From contig SLST01000015.1 in the NCBI GenBank assembly GCA_007130265.1, positions 1 to 18,136 on the forward strand: 18,136 bases of DNA. Direction: 5' to 3'. Numbering within the stretch: position 1 is the first letter of the stretch; each line of letters starts with the position of its first letter. This stretch comes from Spirochaetales bacterium. GTDB lineage: Bacteria > Spirochaetota > Spirochaetia > DSM-27196 > SLST01. Made by a program: the position numbers and the translations under genes. The notes under the pieces are model-generated. The model worked only from the letters and a program-made list of their open reading frames with translations. It searched no databases and was not told where the DNA came from. Shown piece after piece: positions 1 to 7,311 of the stretch.

Positions 1-252
1 ACCACGCGTGAACAGATGAAGATGTTCCTGACGAGAATCGGGGAGGGAACGCAAGCGGTCGTGACCGGCGACGTTACCCAGATCGACCTCCCGAGAAAGA
101 ATGCCTCAGGATTGCTGCACGCGGTCGAAATCCTGGGAAACATACCGGAGATACGGTTCACCTATTTCACCTCTCGCGACGTCGTGCGCCACCCGTTGGT
201 CCAGAGGATTATCAATGCGTACGAGGCTGAGGACGCGAGGGCGAGCACGTAG
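1..252 (+). CDS. phoH: PhoH family ATPase, C-terminal fragment (5' end outside window)
   Basis: This is the last 83 codons of a PhoH-like P-loop ATPase. The frame is open from base 1 and reads TTREQMKMFLTRIGEG at its start. The visible part matches the end of the PhoH ATPase domain: the T-x-x-Q-M-K-M-F-L-T-R-I-G helix followed by the V-T-G-D-x-T-Q-I-D-L-P strand, a sensor-like motif after Walker B. The Walker A and B motifs lie upstream of the window. An internal ATG at 16 is not the start, because homology continues before it. PhoH proteins are cytoplasmic ATPases thought to act in RNA metabolism, and they are often encoded beside ybeY, as here: ybeY begins 1 bp after this TAG. Family assignment is firm; the exact molecular role is not known from this fragment. 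Confidence 0.93.
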   Translation, partial: TTREQMKMFLTRIGEGTQAVVTGDVTQIDLPRKNASGLLHAVEILGNIPEIRFTYFTSRDVVRHPLVQRIINAYEAEDARAST

Positions 253-253
253 C

Positions 254-724
254 ATGCAGGAGGTCGATGTCTCCAGCGAAAACGTGGACCCTCCTGATTG
301 GCTGCCGGATCCGGTGCGGATTGCACGAGTCGTCTGCCACGAGTTGGGGCGAGAGCGGTGGGCGGTAAGCCTCTTGCTGTGCGATGAAAACCGAATCCAG
401 GAGCTCAACCGGACCTATCGTCGTACCGACGAGCCGACTGATGTTCTCACCTTTGCCGCCGACGAGCAGCGAGGTGTGGACGATACCGAAGCCGCGATCG
501 AGGGCGACGTGGCGGTTTCGCTGCCGACCGTCGAACGAAACGCTGCTGCCTTCGAGGTGCCGGTGATCGAGGAGTTCCTCCGGGTATATGTGCATGCACT
601 TCTCCACCTCGCCGGTTATACTCATGACGGGTATGACCTCTCAAGCGCGAATGCCATGGATCATCCGATGCTCGGACTGCAGGAGCGCCTGGTGAAACAG
701 CTGGACAAGGAGTTCCTCTCGTGA
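254..724 (+). CDS. ybeY: Endoribonuclease YbeY (rRNA maturation factor)
   Basis: This encodes 156 aa, the usual size for YbeY, a zinc-dependent single-strand endoribonuclease in 16S rRNA 3'-end maturation and ribosome quality control. The signature is the metal site H-x3-H-x5-H, seen as HALLHLAGYTHDG, where the more common form is GYDH; the three zinc-binding histidines are intact. Upstream, residues reading RTDEPTDVLTFAADE match the conserved strand that ends in DVLSF in the family. The frame is open further upstream, but the longer reading would overlap phoH and adds non-homologous Arg-rich sequence, so ATG 254 is chosen. A GAGG-containing stretch precedes it at moderate spacing. The stop overlaps the next start by 4 bp (GTGA), which suggests translational coupling with the CorC-type gene. 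Confidence 0.93.
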   Translation: MQEVDVSSENVDPPDWLPDPVRIARVVCHELGRERWAVSLLLCDENRIQELNRTYRRTDEPTDVLTFAADEQRGVDDTEAAIEGDVAVSLPTVERNAAAFEVPVIEEFLRVYVHALLHLAGYTHDGYDLSSANAMDHPMLGLQERLVKQLDKEFLS

Positions 725-1509
725 GTCGAAACGGATTCCTGAAACGGATCTTCCGTCGCGGAGAGCCGCTCGAAGGCGGTGATTACGACGAACTGAACCT
801 GGAAAAGCAGGACATGATCAGGGGAGTCGTAGCCCTGTCCGACACGACCGTGAAGGAAGTCATGGTCCCGCGGATCGACGTCGCATTCGTGGGGGTTGAG
901 ATGGAGCCGCGCGAGGTCCTTGAGAAAGTCTCGGAGAGCGGTCACTCGAGGCTTCCCGCATATCGCGACACAATTGACAACGTCGTCGGAATGCTCTACG
1001 CGAAAGACCTTCTCCAGTACTACCTGTCCGGTGAAGCGTTCTCCGTCGAGAAGATCATCCGCAAACCCTTTTTCGTGCCCGATAGCAAGAGGCTCGACTC
1101 GCTGCTGCGCGAGATGCGACGCCGCCGTGTGCACATTGCCGTAGCGGTAGACGAATACGGAGGCGTCTCCGGCGTCGTTTGTCTTGAGGATATCATCGAG
1201 GAGATCGTCGGTGACATCCAGGACGAGTTCGACAACGAGCGCGAGGACATCCTCGAGATCGGAGAGAAGGTGTACCTCTGCGACGCCCGCGTAGACATCG
1301 AAGATCTCAACGAGGAGCTCGACTTCGACCTGCCGGACGACGACTTCGATACGCTCGGCGGATTCGTGTTCGACCTCTTCGGGAAGATACCGGTCAAGTA
1401 TGAGAAGGTGAGCTATCGCGATATGGACTTTGTGATCCAGGACATGGATGGACACAAGATCAAAACGGTCAAGATCGTGGCGGCTAAGGATGAGAAGGAT
1501 CCGTCATAG
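721..1509 (+). CDS. tlyC: CBS-domain CorC/TlyC (hemolysin C-like) protein
   Basis: This encodes 262 aa starting at GTG 721, with an AAGGAG site about 8 bp upstream inside ybeY. The architecture is a cytosolic CorC/TlyC protein without the membrane DUF21 domain. Residues about 35-165 form a pair of CBS domains with the typical opening VKEVMVPRIDV and the motif VDEYGGVSGVVCLEDIIEEIVGDI spread over roughly residues 144-168. Residues about 180-255 form the CorC_HlyC transporter-associated domain, including DTLGGFVFDLFGKIP. The family is linked to Mg2+/Co2+ homeostasis in enterobacteria. The hemolysin name in spirochaetes is historical and does not establish a toxin activity. The order phoH-ybeY-corC is widespread. 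The gene overlaps the downstream TPR gene by 20 bp. Confidence 0.9.
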   Translation: MSRNGFLKRIFRRGEPLEGGDYDELNLEKQDMIRGVVALSDTTVKEVMVPRIDVAFVGVEMEPREVLEKVSESGHSRLPAYRDTIDNVVGMLYAKDLLQYYLSGEAFSVEKIIRKPFFVPDSKRLDSLLREMRRRRVHIAVAVDEYGGVSGVVCLEDIIEEIVGDIQDEFDNEREDILEIGEKVYLCDARVDIEDLNEELDFDLPDDDFDTLGGFVFDLFGKIPVKYEKVSYRDMDFVIQDMDGHKIKTVKIVAAKDEKDPS

Positions 1510-3487
1510 CCTTTGCGTACTCCTGTTCCTCGCCGTCACGATTGGTGTGGGCGCGCAGTCGGCTGCGTCGGAGCTCGCGCGTCGGGGGATGGACGCTCTC
1601 GCCCGCGAAAGATACTACGAGGCAGTGGAGTCGTTCCAGCGTGCCCTTGAGGAGAACCCCAACTTCCTCGAGGCGACGCTCGGGCTTGCGGAGTCGTACT
1701 TCTGGCTTGAAGAGCACGACCGCGCTCAACACTTCGTCGACCGTGCCGCACGACTCGCGCGCAACGACCCGCACGTGCTGAACCTTGCCGGTCGCGTGGC
1801 AATCGGGCGTGGCGACCTGGCCGCAGCGGAAGCGTATTTTCGTCGGGTGCAGGAGCTCGAGCCGTACAATGTGGAGGCGGTAATCGGCCGCGCCGAGCTC
1901 GCGCTCGCGCGGGGCCAGAGCGTGGAAGCGGTGGCCAGCCTCGAGCGGGCGCTGCAACTGAACCCCGGTCAACGCAGAGCGCTACTCTCTCTCGTGTTGG
2001 TGTACGAGCATCTCGGGCAGGATGAGGTTGCGCGGCGGTACCTCGACCTCGCGCTCTCGGTTCATCGGGACCGACCGGAAGTGCATGTTCTTGCGGCACA
2101 GTATTACCTGCGATCCGGCGATCTCGAGCAGGCGTCTCGCGCCGCGCGTACGGCCCAGGCGATTGATCCACTGAACCGGGCGGCGATGACGATGCGCGCG
2201 CACGTGGCGCTCGCCGAGAGGAGCTACCTCGAGACGGCGACGATCGCCGAAGAGCTGATCGCCGGCGATCGCAATGACGTGAACGCATGGTACATGCGGG
2301 CGGTCGCGCTGCTGCGGCTCGGAGAACTCACCGAAGCCTTGTCGAGCGCACGAACCGGCCTGCGGATCTTCCCGGAAGACGAGACGTTGCGCATCTGGAC
2401 CGAGTGGGTGGCGGTTGAGCGTCTCGATCTCGATCATCCTGTGCGGAGTGAGCTTGCCCATTTCCGCGCGGCGAACGCCGCCGAGCTCGAGCGAGCCTTC
2501 CGGTACGAGCGAGCCCAGAAAGCGTATCGTCGAGCGCTCCAGCTCGCTCCGCTTGACGTGGAGATCCGACGCGCGTATGCGGAGCTCTTTCGCAAGATCG
2601 GTGCTCGCGCAACCTACGTCCAGGAGCTCGTGCTCCTGCTCGATGAAGGGTACGATGATCGTCGTGTCGAGCAGACCGTTGAGGTGTTCGCGAGCGCACT
2701 CGCCCGAAGCGTATCTTCACGGTGGGGAGTCGACCAGTTCACCCTGACGCGCACAAAGCCGCCGGTCGCACTCTATCTGCGTGCGGTCGACAGCGACCGA
2801 TATCCCGAGAGCGAGGAAGCGTTGCTGTCGTTTCTGCGGCGGACGATCGCCGGGCTTGACCGTCTGAGCCTGGCTGATGTTGCGGTTCTTCCGGCCTACG
2901 CCGACGCGTTCTCGCGGGCGAGATCTCATGATGTCGATTTTTTCATACATTTTGACGTGTCGGTCTCCGCGATCGGTCTCGAGTGGCGTGCGGGCGTCTA
3001 CGTCGCGCGAACCGGGGCGCTTGCAGGCGAGCTGATGACGATACGCACCGGCCCGGACCGGGCTGCCGCCGGCGCCGACGCCCTGGCCGAGGCTCTGGTT
3101 CGCGCGGTTCCCGAGCGTGGGGTGATTCTCCGGCGCGACGGTCGCCGGGCGGTTGTCGATCTCGGGAGCCGGGATGGAGTCTCTCCCGGCGCGCGTTTCA
3201 ACATCATCAGGCCGGAGGCTTTGAGGCCGGCGTCCGATGCGCTCGCGTATGCCTACCGGCCGGAGGATGTGGCTGGAACGTTTGTGATCACCACGGTAGA
3301 CGACCTCGTCTCGGAGGGCTCCCTCGAGGTGAGCGGTTTTGTCGACATGATCAGAGTCGGTCACGCTGTTCTTGCCGTGCCGGAGGATGAACCGGCCGTC
3401 TCACCGCCGACTTCGGGTGTGAGATCCGGTTCGCCGTCGCCGGATCTCTTTCCCGTGTTGTATGAGAGAGTTCGGCGCCTGCGATAG
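1490..3487 (+). CDS. Exported TPR-repeat protein with C-terminal FlgT-like segment
   Basis: This encodes 665 aa from ATG 1490. That start gives a clean signal peptide (positive MRRIRH, hydrophobic core, cleavage near VGAQ). The longer frame from ATG 1448 only prefixes an Arg-rich stretch overlapping corC. Residues about 20-390 consist of consecutive tetratricopeptide repeats with the usual W/L-G-Y-A-F-P spacing, such as YYEAVESFQRALEENPNFLEA. The last third, about 440-620, is different. It contains a strand-rich region with the motif VVDLGSRDGVSPGARF, resembling the G-x-x-D-G-V-x-x-G-x-x-F element found in FlgT- or MreC-like beta domains. The function is unknown; a periplasmic scaffold is inferred. 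Genes of this type follow tlyC in other spirochaetes as I recall. It ends in TAG and closes the first operon. Confidence 0.82.
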   Translation: MRRIRHSLCVLLFLAVTIGVGAQSAASELARRGMDALARERYYEAVESFQRALEENPNFLEATLGLAESYFWLEEHDRAQHFVDRAARLARNDPHVLNLAGRVAIGRGDLAAAEAYFRRVQELEPYNVEAVIGRAELALARGQSVEAVASLERALQLNPGQRRALLSLVLVYEHLGQDEVARRYLDLALSVHRDRPEVHVLAAQYYLRSGDLEQASRAARTAQAIDPLNRAAMTMRAHVALAERSYLETATIAEELIAGDRNDVNAWYMRAVALLRLGELTEALSSARTGLRIFPEDETLRIWTEWVAVERLDLDHPVRSELAHFRAANAAELERAFRYERAQKAYRRALQLAPLDVEIRRAYAELFRKIGARATYVQELVLLLDEGYDDRRVEQTVEVFASALARSVSSRWGVDQFTLTRTKPPVALYLRAVDSDRYPESEEALLSFLRRTIAGLDRLSLADVAVLPAYADAFSRARSHDVDFFIHFDVSVSAIGLEWRAGVYVARTGALAGELMTIRTGPDRAAAGADALAEALVRAVPERGVILRRDGRRAVVDLGSRDGVSPGARFNIIRPEALRPASDALAYAYRPEDVAGTFVITTVDDLVSEGSLEVSGFVDMIRVGHAVLAVPEDEPAVSPPTSGVRSGSPSPDLFPVLYERVRRLR

Positions 3488-3513
3488 CGTCACGGTTGCA
3501 TGACGCGAGTGAG

Positions 3514-3552
3514 CCCGACAGCGCGGCCCGACAGCGCGGCCCGACAGCGCGG
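3514..3552 (+). repeat. Triple 13-bp tandem repeat in the pgk upstream gap
   Basis: Three perfect consecutive copies of CCCGACAGCGCGG lie at 3514-3526, 3527-3539 and 3540-3552. They sit 27 bp after the TPR gene and 28 bp before the pgk -35 hexamer. The 13-bp unit is not a multiple of three and no gene spans it. Copy number could vary by slippage. No strong hairpin or T-tract is seen, so it is not called a terminator. Confidence 0.9.
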
Positions 3553-3580
3553 CAGAGATCCCCCGCGTACGGCCGTCTCG

Positions 3581-3610
3581 TTGACATCGCGAGTGCTCGT
3601 TTTGTACTAT
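3581..3610 (+). promoter_or_regulatory. Sigma-70-type promoter for pgk-tpiA-secG
   Basis: A perfect -35 hexamer TTGACA (3581-3586) and a -10 hexamer TACTAT (3605-3610, four of six consensus bases) are separated by 18 bp. Transcription would start near 3617, giving a leader of roughly 38 nt before the pgk ATG. The strong ribosome binding site GGGGGAGGA lies just before the ATG. The site is in an intergenic, locally AT-richer patch, which supports it. No operator is evident. Confidence 0.75.
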
Positions 3611-3654
3611 GAGGCGATACCCGAAATCTCGAGTAAGGCGAGCGGGGGAGGAAT

Positions 3655-4833
3655 ATGGCACTAAAGACAGTCCGGGACCTCGAGCTGAGCGGAAAGCGCG
3701 TATTGGTGCGCGTTGACTACAACGTGCCGCTGAAGAACGGAGCGGTGGCCGACGCGACGCGTATTGAGGCGAGCTTACCAACGCTCAAGTATATCATCGA
3801 CCAGGGCGGTTCTCTGGTTCTGATGAGCCATCTCGGTCGGCCGAAGGGGACTCCTGACCCGGAGTACAGCTTGAAGCCCGTGGCGGATAAACTGTCCTCG
3901 ATGATCGGGCGGCCGGTCGGTTTCGTCGCAGATTGCGTGGGAGAGCAGGTCCGCGAGGCGGCAGAGAAACTGCGGAGCGGCGAGATCCTGATGCTCGAGA
4001 ACGTGCGATTCCACCAGGGAGAGACGAAAAACAGCACCGAGTTTGCGCGTGAGCTCGCGCGGCTCGCCGACGTCTACGTGAACGACGCCTTCGGTAGCGC
4101 GCACCGTGCCCACGCCTCTACGGAGGGAGTGGCTCACCTTCTGCCGTCGGGTGCCGGGTTGCTGATCGAGAAAGAAGTCAAGTTCTTCCAGCCGCTCCTC
4201 GAGGACCCGGCGAAGCCGTTCGTCGCGATTATCGGGGGCGCCAAGGTATCGACCAAGATCGGTGTGCTCGAAACGCTGTTGCCCAAGTGCTCAACGCTCA
4301 TCATCGGCGGCGGCATGGCGTACACCTTTCTCAAAGCGCAGGGCCACTCGATCGGGGCGAGTCTCGTGGAGGAGGAGTTTGTCTCCACGGCGACCGATCT
4401 CATCGAGCAGGCGAAGCGCGAAGGGGTCGAACTCATCCTTCCGGTGGACCACGTGGTGGCCGGAGAGTTCAAGGAAAGCGCGAAGCCGGAGGCCGTAGAC
4501 GGCGTGGATGTTCCTGAGGGCAAGGTTGCCATGGACATCGGTCCCAAGACGATCGAGCTGTGTCGTTCAGCGATCTCAGGGGCCAAGTCGCTCGTCTGGA
4601 ACGGTCCCATGGGTGTCTTCGAGTTCGATGCCTTCGCGAAAGGTACGCTGGCGATCGGAAAGGCGGTTGCGGAGTGTTCCGGCACGACCGTCGTTGGCGG
4701 TGGCGATTCGGTCGCCGCGGTGAACACCTTCGGCCTGGCTGATCGGATTGACCACGTCTCCACCGGAGGCGGGGCATCGCTCGAGTTCCTGGAGGGTAAG
4801 GTTCTCCCCGGGATCGCGGCGCTCGAGGAGTAG
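3655..4833 (+). CDS. pgk: Phosphoglycerate kinase
   Basis: This encodes 392 aa, a normal length, and is complete. The enzyme transfers phosphate from 1,3-bisphosphoglycerate to ADP in glycolysis, in the cytoplasm. The N-terminal substrate domain shows VRVDYNVP (Asp21, Asn23), Arg36 and the HLGRP motif at residues 59-63. The C-terminal nucleotide domain shows GGAKVSTKIG (194-203), GGGMAYTFL, WNGPMGVFE and GGGDSVAA, and the protein closes with TGGGASLEFLEGKVLPGI. All expected catalytic and nucleotide-binding elements are present. It has its own promoter and a GGGGGAGGA ribosome site very close to the ATG. tpiA starts 3 bp after the stop, so the two glycolytic genes form one transcription unit. 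Confidence 0.98.
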   Translation: MALKTVRDLELSGKRVLVRVDYNVPLKNGAVADATRIEASLPTLKYIIDQGGSLVLMSHLGRPKGTPDPEYSLKPVADKLSSMIGRPVGFVADCVGEQVREAAEKLRSGEILMLENVRFHQGETKNSTEFARELARLADVYVNDAFGSAHRAHASTEGVAHLLPSGAGLLIEKEVKFFQPLLEDPAKPFVAIIGGAKVSTKIGVLETLLPKCSTLIIGGGMAYTFLKAQGHSIGASLVEEEFVSTATDLIEQAKREGVELILPVDHVVAGEFKESAKPEAVDGVDVPEGKVAMDIGPKTIELCRSAISGAKSLVWNGPMGVFEFDAFAKGTLAIGKAVAECSGTTVVGGGDSVAAVNTFGLADRIDHVSTGGGASLEFLEGKVLPGIAALEE

Positions 4834-4836
4834 GCA

Positions 4837-5589
4837 ATGCGAACACCGTTTCTCGCCGGCAACTGGAAGATGCACAAGACTGTCTCCGAATCGGCGGAGT
4901 TTGCGCAGGAGCTCGTCCGCACGCTCTCCTCGAGTCGCAACAAGTTGATGGTTGCCCCCGCGTTTCTGTCTCTTCCGGCGGTCGCTGCGGTCCTGCAGGG
5001 GTCGAAAATCCTGCTCGGCGCCCAGAACATGGCACCGGAAGTCGAGGGAGCGCATACCGGAGAAGTCTCCGTACGCATGCTCAAGGACGTTGGCGTGAAC
5101 GTGGTGATTCTCGGCCACTCCGAACGCAGGCACAGCTATCTCGAGTCTGACGCGCTGGTGAATCGAAAGGTTCGGCTTGCCCTCGACCATGACCTCGAGG
5201 CGATCCTTTGCGTTGGAGAGACGATCGAGGAGCGCGAGCAGGGGCAGGTCGAAGACGTCGTCGGCACCCAGTTGCGCGAGGGCCTCGCGGGGGTCGATCC
5301 GGGACAGCTCGACCGGGTTACCATCGCCTACGAACCGGTCTGGGCGATCGGTACCGGCAAGACGGCGACGCCGCAGGATGCCGATGCGGTACATGCCTAT
5401 ATCCGCACGGTGCTCGGCTCGATGTACTCGACGGACGCGGCTCAGCGGTTGATTGTCCAGTACGGCGGTTCGGTGAAGCCGACCAACGTGAAGGAACTGA
5501 TGGCGATGGAGAATATTGACGGAGCTCTCGTCGGTGGGGCTTCGCTGGAGATCGAATCCTTTGCGCCGATCGCGCTGTTTGACGCGTAG
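4837..5589 (+). CDS. tpiA: Triosephosphate isomerase
   Basis: This encodes 250 aa, the standard length for this TIM-barrel enzyme, which interconverts dihydroxyacetone phosphate and glyceraldehyde 3-phosphate. The catalytic residues are visible: Asn9 and Lys11 in AGNWKMHK, His94 in ILGHSERR, and Glu166 in AYEPVWAIGTGKTATP, which also carries the flexible loop 6. The phosphate-binding end reads QYGGSVKP and GALVGGASLE. Nothing is missing. The gene begins 3 bp after pgk, and the GGAG within the pgk stop region serves as its ribosome site. The pgk-tpiA-secG order is common in many bacteria and also known from spirochaetes. Confidence 0.98.
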   Translation: MRTPFLAGNWKMHKTVSESAEFAQELVRTLSSSRNKLMVAPAFLSLPAVAAVLQGSKILLGAQNMAPEVEGAHTGEVSVRMLKDVGVNVVILGHSERRHSYLESDALVNRKVRLALDHDLEAILCVGETIEEREQGQVEDVVGTQLREGLAGVDPGQLDRVTIAYEPVWAIGTGKTATPQDADAVHAYIRTVLGSMYSTDAAQRLIVQYGGSVKPTNVKELMAMENIDGALVGGASLEIESFAPIALFDA

Positions 5590-5624
5590 TCCCTTCGCTG
5601 AATCCTGTCGATTGAAGGAAGTGT

Positions 5625-6044
5625 ATGGCTATTCTGAGTGGTTTTCTTCTGGTGGTGTTCATTATCACGGCCCTGCTCTTGATCATCATCGTGCTGATGC
5701 AGGATGAGCAAGGCGAGGGACTTGGTGGCATTTTTGGAGGCGGCGGCGCTGCCCCCGTCGGGAATCGTTCGGGCAACATCCTCACTCGCGCTACGTCGAT
5801 CATCGCGACAATCTTCCTCGTCACTCTGTTCGGGTATGCCTGGATCAACCGCACGCCGGAGGACGCCGACGTTGAGGCGGCCGCGCGCGCTCTGGAGGCT
5901 GAGGAGGAGGGTGTCGTCGAGTGGTGGCGTGTCGATGAGCCGGTCACGATACCCGACGAATCGGTCCCGGACAGTGGCGTCGAACTCGAGGCGCAAGACG
6001 ATGACGCAGCTGATGAGACGAACGACGACATCGACGTCGAGTAG
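5625..6044 (+). CDS. secG: Preprotein translocase subunit SecG with long acidic tail
   Basis: This encodes 139 aa. The first 76 residues match SecG, the small accessory subunit of the SecYEG channel. Helix 1 spans about 5-25, followed by the conserved loop MQDEQGEGLGGIFGGGG and then a second helix at about 56-74. GAAGGAAG gives a good ribosome site before ATG 5625. The protein is longer than usual SecG: residues 77-139 form an Asp/Glu-rich tail with 25 of 63 positions acidic and only two basic residues. If the topology follows E. coli SecG, with both ends periplasmic, the tail would lie outside the membrane. The gene follows tpiA by 35 bp, an old and common arrangement. The role of the tail is unknown. 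Confidence 0.93.
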   Translation: MAILSGFLLVVFIITALLLIIIVLMQDEQGEGLGGIFGGGGAAPVGNRSGNILTRATSIIATIFLVTLFGYAWINRTPEDADVEAAARALEAEEEGVVEWWRVDEPVTIPDESVPDSGVELEAQDDDAADETNDDIDVE

Positions 6045-6077
6045 CATATTCGTGGCCGGTGGCGGGGAGGGGCATCG

Positions 6078-6491
6078 ATGAGAGTGGCCGTGATATTCGT
6101 CCCACAAGTCAAGCGTGACAAGCTTCTCGAGATCTCAAAGGCACTCGCCGCGGGCATCCAGTCGCAGGGACACCAGGTCGACATCGTCGACGCTAGTCGG
6201 GACGTCAACACCAAATTGACCATCTACGAGTATGTTGCGATCGGCACGGAGGTCGTGTCGCTGTTCGGCGGCAAGATTCCTGCTAAGGTCTCGGAGTTCC
6301 TGCGCAGTTCGGGCACGGTCGTCGGCAAACGGTCATTCGCCTTTGTCACCAAGAAGGCTATCGGAGCCGACAAGGGGCTGCAGCGCCTGATGAAACAGAT
6401 GGAAAGCGAAGGCATGTTCCTGAAGTTTTCGGATGTGCTGAGTTCTTCCGCGGAGGCAACCGAGATCGGGAAACGGTTGAATATCAGTTGA
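6078..6491 (+). CDS. Conserved hypothetical protein, Rossmann/flavodoxin-like fold
   Basis: This encodes 137 aa with a GGGGAGGGG ribosome site before ATG 6078. No named function is recognised. The sequence starts with a beta strand (RVAVIFVP) and a helix, then shows YEYVAIGTE, FGGKIPAKVSEFL and GKRSFAFVTKK. This strand-helix order resembles flavodoxin-type proteins, where the corresponding segments read as a target strand, an F-x-G-x-x-P-x-x-x-x-x-F loop and the G-K-x-x-x-x-F-x-T strand. The N-terminal FMN phosphate loop (T/S-x-T-x-x-T) is absent, so it may not bind FMN in the standard way. It lies 33 bp after secG and overlaps the J-domain gene by 4 bp (TTGA). A joint role with that protein is inferred only from coupling. 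Confidence 0.75.
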   Translation: MRVAVIFVPQVKRDKLLEISKALAAGIQSQGHQVDIVDASRDVNTKLTIYEYVAIGTEVVSLFGGKIPAKVSEFLRSSGTVVGKRSFAFVTKKAIGADKGLQRLMKQMESEGMFLKFSDVLSSSAEATEIGKRLNIS

Positions 6492-7129
6492 AGAGCTACT
6501 ATCAGATACTTGATGTCGAGGTCACCTCGTCGTCCGAACAGATCAAACGTGCGTTCCGAAGGCGTGCAAAAGAGCTTCATCCAGATGTCAACCACGAGCC
6601 GGGCGACGCCGTTGAGGCGATGCAGAGCCTCATTCGCGCGTATGAGACGCTGATCGACCCAATTCGGCGCGAAGAGTACGACCGGAGGATGATGATTCTC
6701 CGCCCGGAGGTCCGCTTTGACTATCGGGACTTCCTGCGCAGTCGGCCGGACGACTACGAGTTCCAGTCAAGACTGGTGTTCTACGACCTGCTGCACCATA
6801 ACGAGGACGACGCCCTTGACTTGTACGATCGGCTCTGCGAGCGCGACGGATTCGATCTTCGCGCGCACCTCGACCGAGAGGATTTCATGGATTGCGCCTT
6901 CCTGCTTGCCGAAGAGTACGAGCGGCGGGGTGAGTACGGCCACGCGTTCCGTTTGCTCACCTCCGTCATCGACTTCGAGCTCGACAAGCCGTACTTTCGT
7001 CACTTTTTCGCTGAGGTCACTGAGAAGCTGCGGACGCTTGTCTGCTTCAAGATGCCGGTGTCGATGCCGCCGCAGGAGGTGATCCTCTGCATCGACGAGG
7101 TTCTCTTGCTTGATCTTGGGCGCAAGTAG
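6488..7129 (+). CDS. J-domain (DnaJ-like) protein, apparently cut short by an in-frame TAG
   Basis: This reading frame of 213 aa starts at TTG 6488, inside the previous stop codon, consistent with translational coupling. Residues about 3-67 are a J domain with intact HPD at 31-33 and the flanking helices (YYQILDVEVTSSSEQIKRAF; LIRAYETLIDPIRREEYDRRM). J domains stimulate DnaK-type Hsp70 ATPase. There is no Gly/Phe region, zinc finger or DnaJ C-terminal domain, so this is a co-chaperone of the specialised class. Residues about 100-210 are helical and acidic, with hints of a TPR-like pair. TAG at 7127-7129 ends the frame at LLLDLGRK, yet the same frame continues with coherent helical sequence to TGA at 7283 (next entry). 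The original protein was probably about 265 aa. Confidence 0.78.
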   Translation: MKSYYQILDVEVTSSSEQIKRAFRRRAKELHPDVNHEPGDAVEAMQSLIRAYETLIDPIRREEYDRRMMILRPEVRFDYRDFLRSRPDDYEFQSRLVFYDLLHHNEDDALDLYDRLCERDGFDLRAHLDREDFMDCAFLLAEEYERRGEYGHAFRLLTSVIDFELDKPYFRHFFAEVTEKLRTLVCFKMPVSMPPQEVILCIDEVLLLDLGRK

Positions 7130-7285
7130 CTCGCCTTCTTCCTGAAGAAGGGTGCTGAACTCTACGCGGATATTGGTGATGCGGTGACCGCGAACACCTA
7201 CCTTCAGCGGGGACTCGAGTTGGACGGCAGGCTGCCGGGCACGAAAAAACTGCGCGACCGTCTCGCCACGCTGCACCCGGTGTGA
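7130..7285 (+). pseudogene. Detached C-terminal part of the J-domain gene, same frame after TAG
   Basis: The 51 codons after the TAG stay in the same frame and read as a TPR-type helix pair: LAFFLKKGAELYADIGDAVT, then ANTYLQRGLELDGRL, then a basic amphipathic end with GTKKLRDRL, closing at TGA 7283-7285. The pattern of Leu, Ala, Gly and Tyr fits a TPR motif. The next gene starts 26 bp later, so this stretch fills what would otherwise be an unexplained 180-bp gap. One base change (for example CAG to TAG) would account for the interruption. It could be a natural nonsense mutation, a sequencing or assembly error, or less likely a read-through site. No independent start with a good ribosome site is evident in it. 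Confidence 0.7.
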
Positions 7286-7302
7286 TTCCGTGCTATCTTA
7301 CC

Positions 7303-7307
7303 AGGAG
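7303..7307 (+). promoter_or_regulatory. Ribosome binding site that sets the SurA-like start
   Basis: AGGAG sits 4 bp before ATG 7312. The alternative in-frame GTG at 7282 has no such site and overlaps the end of the J-domain remnant, so ATG 7312 is preferred. It also puts the signal peptide close to the N-terminus. Confidence 0.7.
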
Positions 7308-7311
7308 AGCT

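Noticed and set aside
661..1455. Long minus-strand open frame (264 codons) opposite the CorC-type gene
   Set aside because: It is antisense to a clear CBS/CorC gene, shows no family pattern and has no ribosome site; long antisense frames are common in GC-rich DNA.
4134..5084. Minus-strand open frame of 316 codons opposite pgk and tpiA
   Set aside because: Ser/Pro/Arg-rich composition with no domain pattern, running across two well-identified enzymes; a codon-bias shadow.
7127..7129. TAG as a pyrrolysine or other recoded codon
   Set aside because: TAG ends at least eight other well-supported genes here, and no downstream recoding structure was seen; mutation or error is simpler.
7291..7299. 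Extended -10-like TGCTATCTT before the SurA-like gene
   Set aside because: No matching -35 element, and the implied transcription start would fall inside the ribosome binding site.
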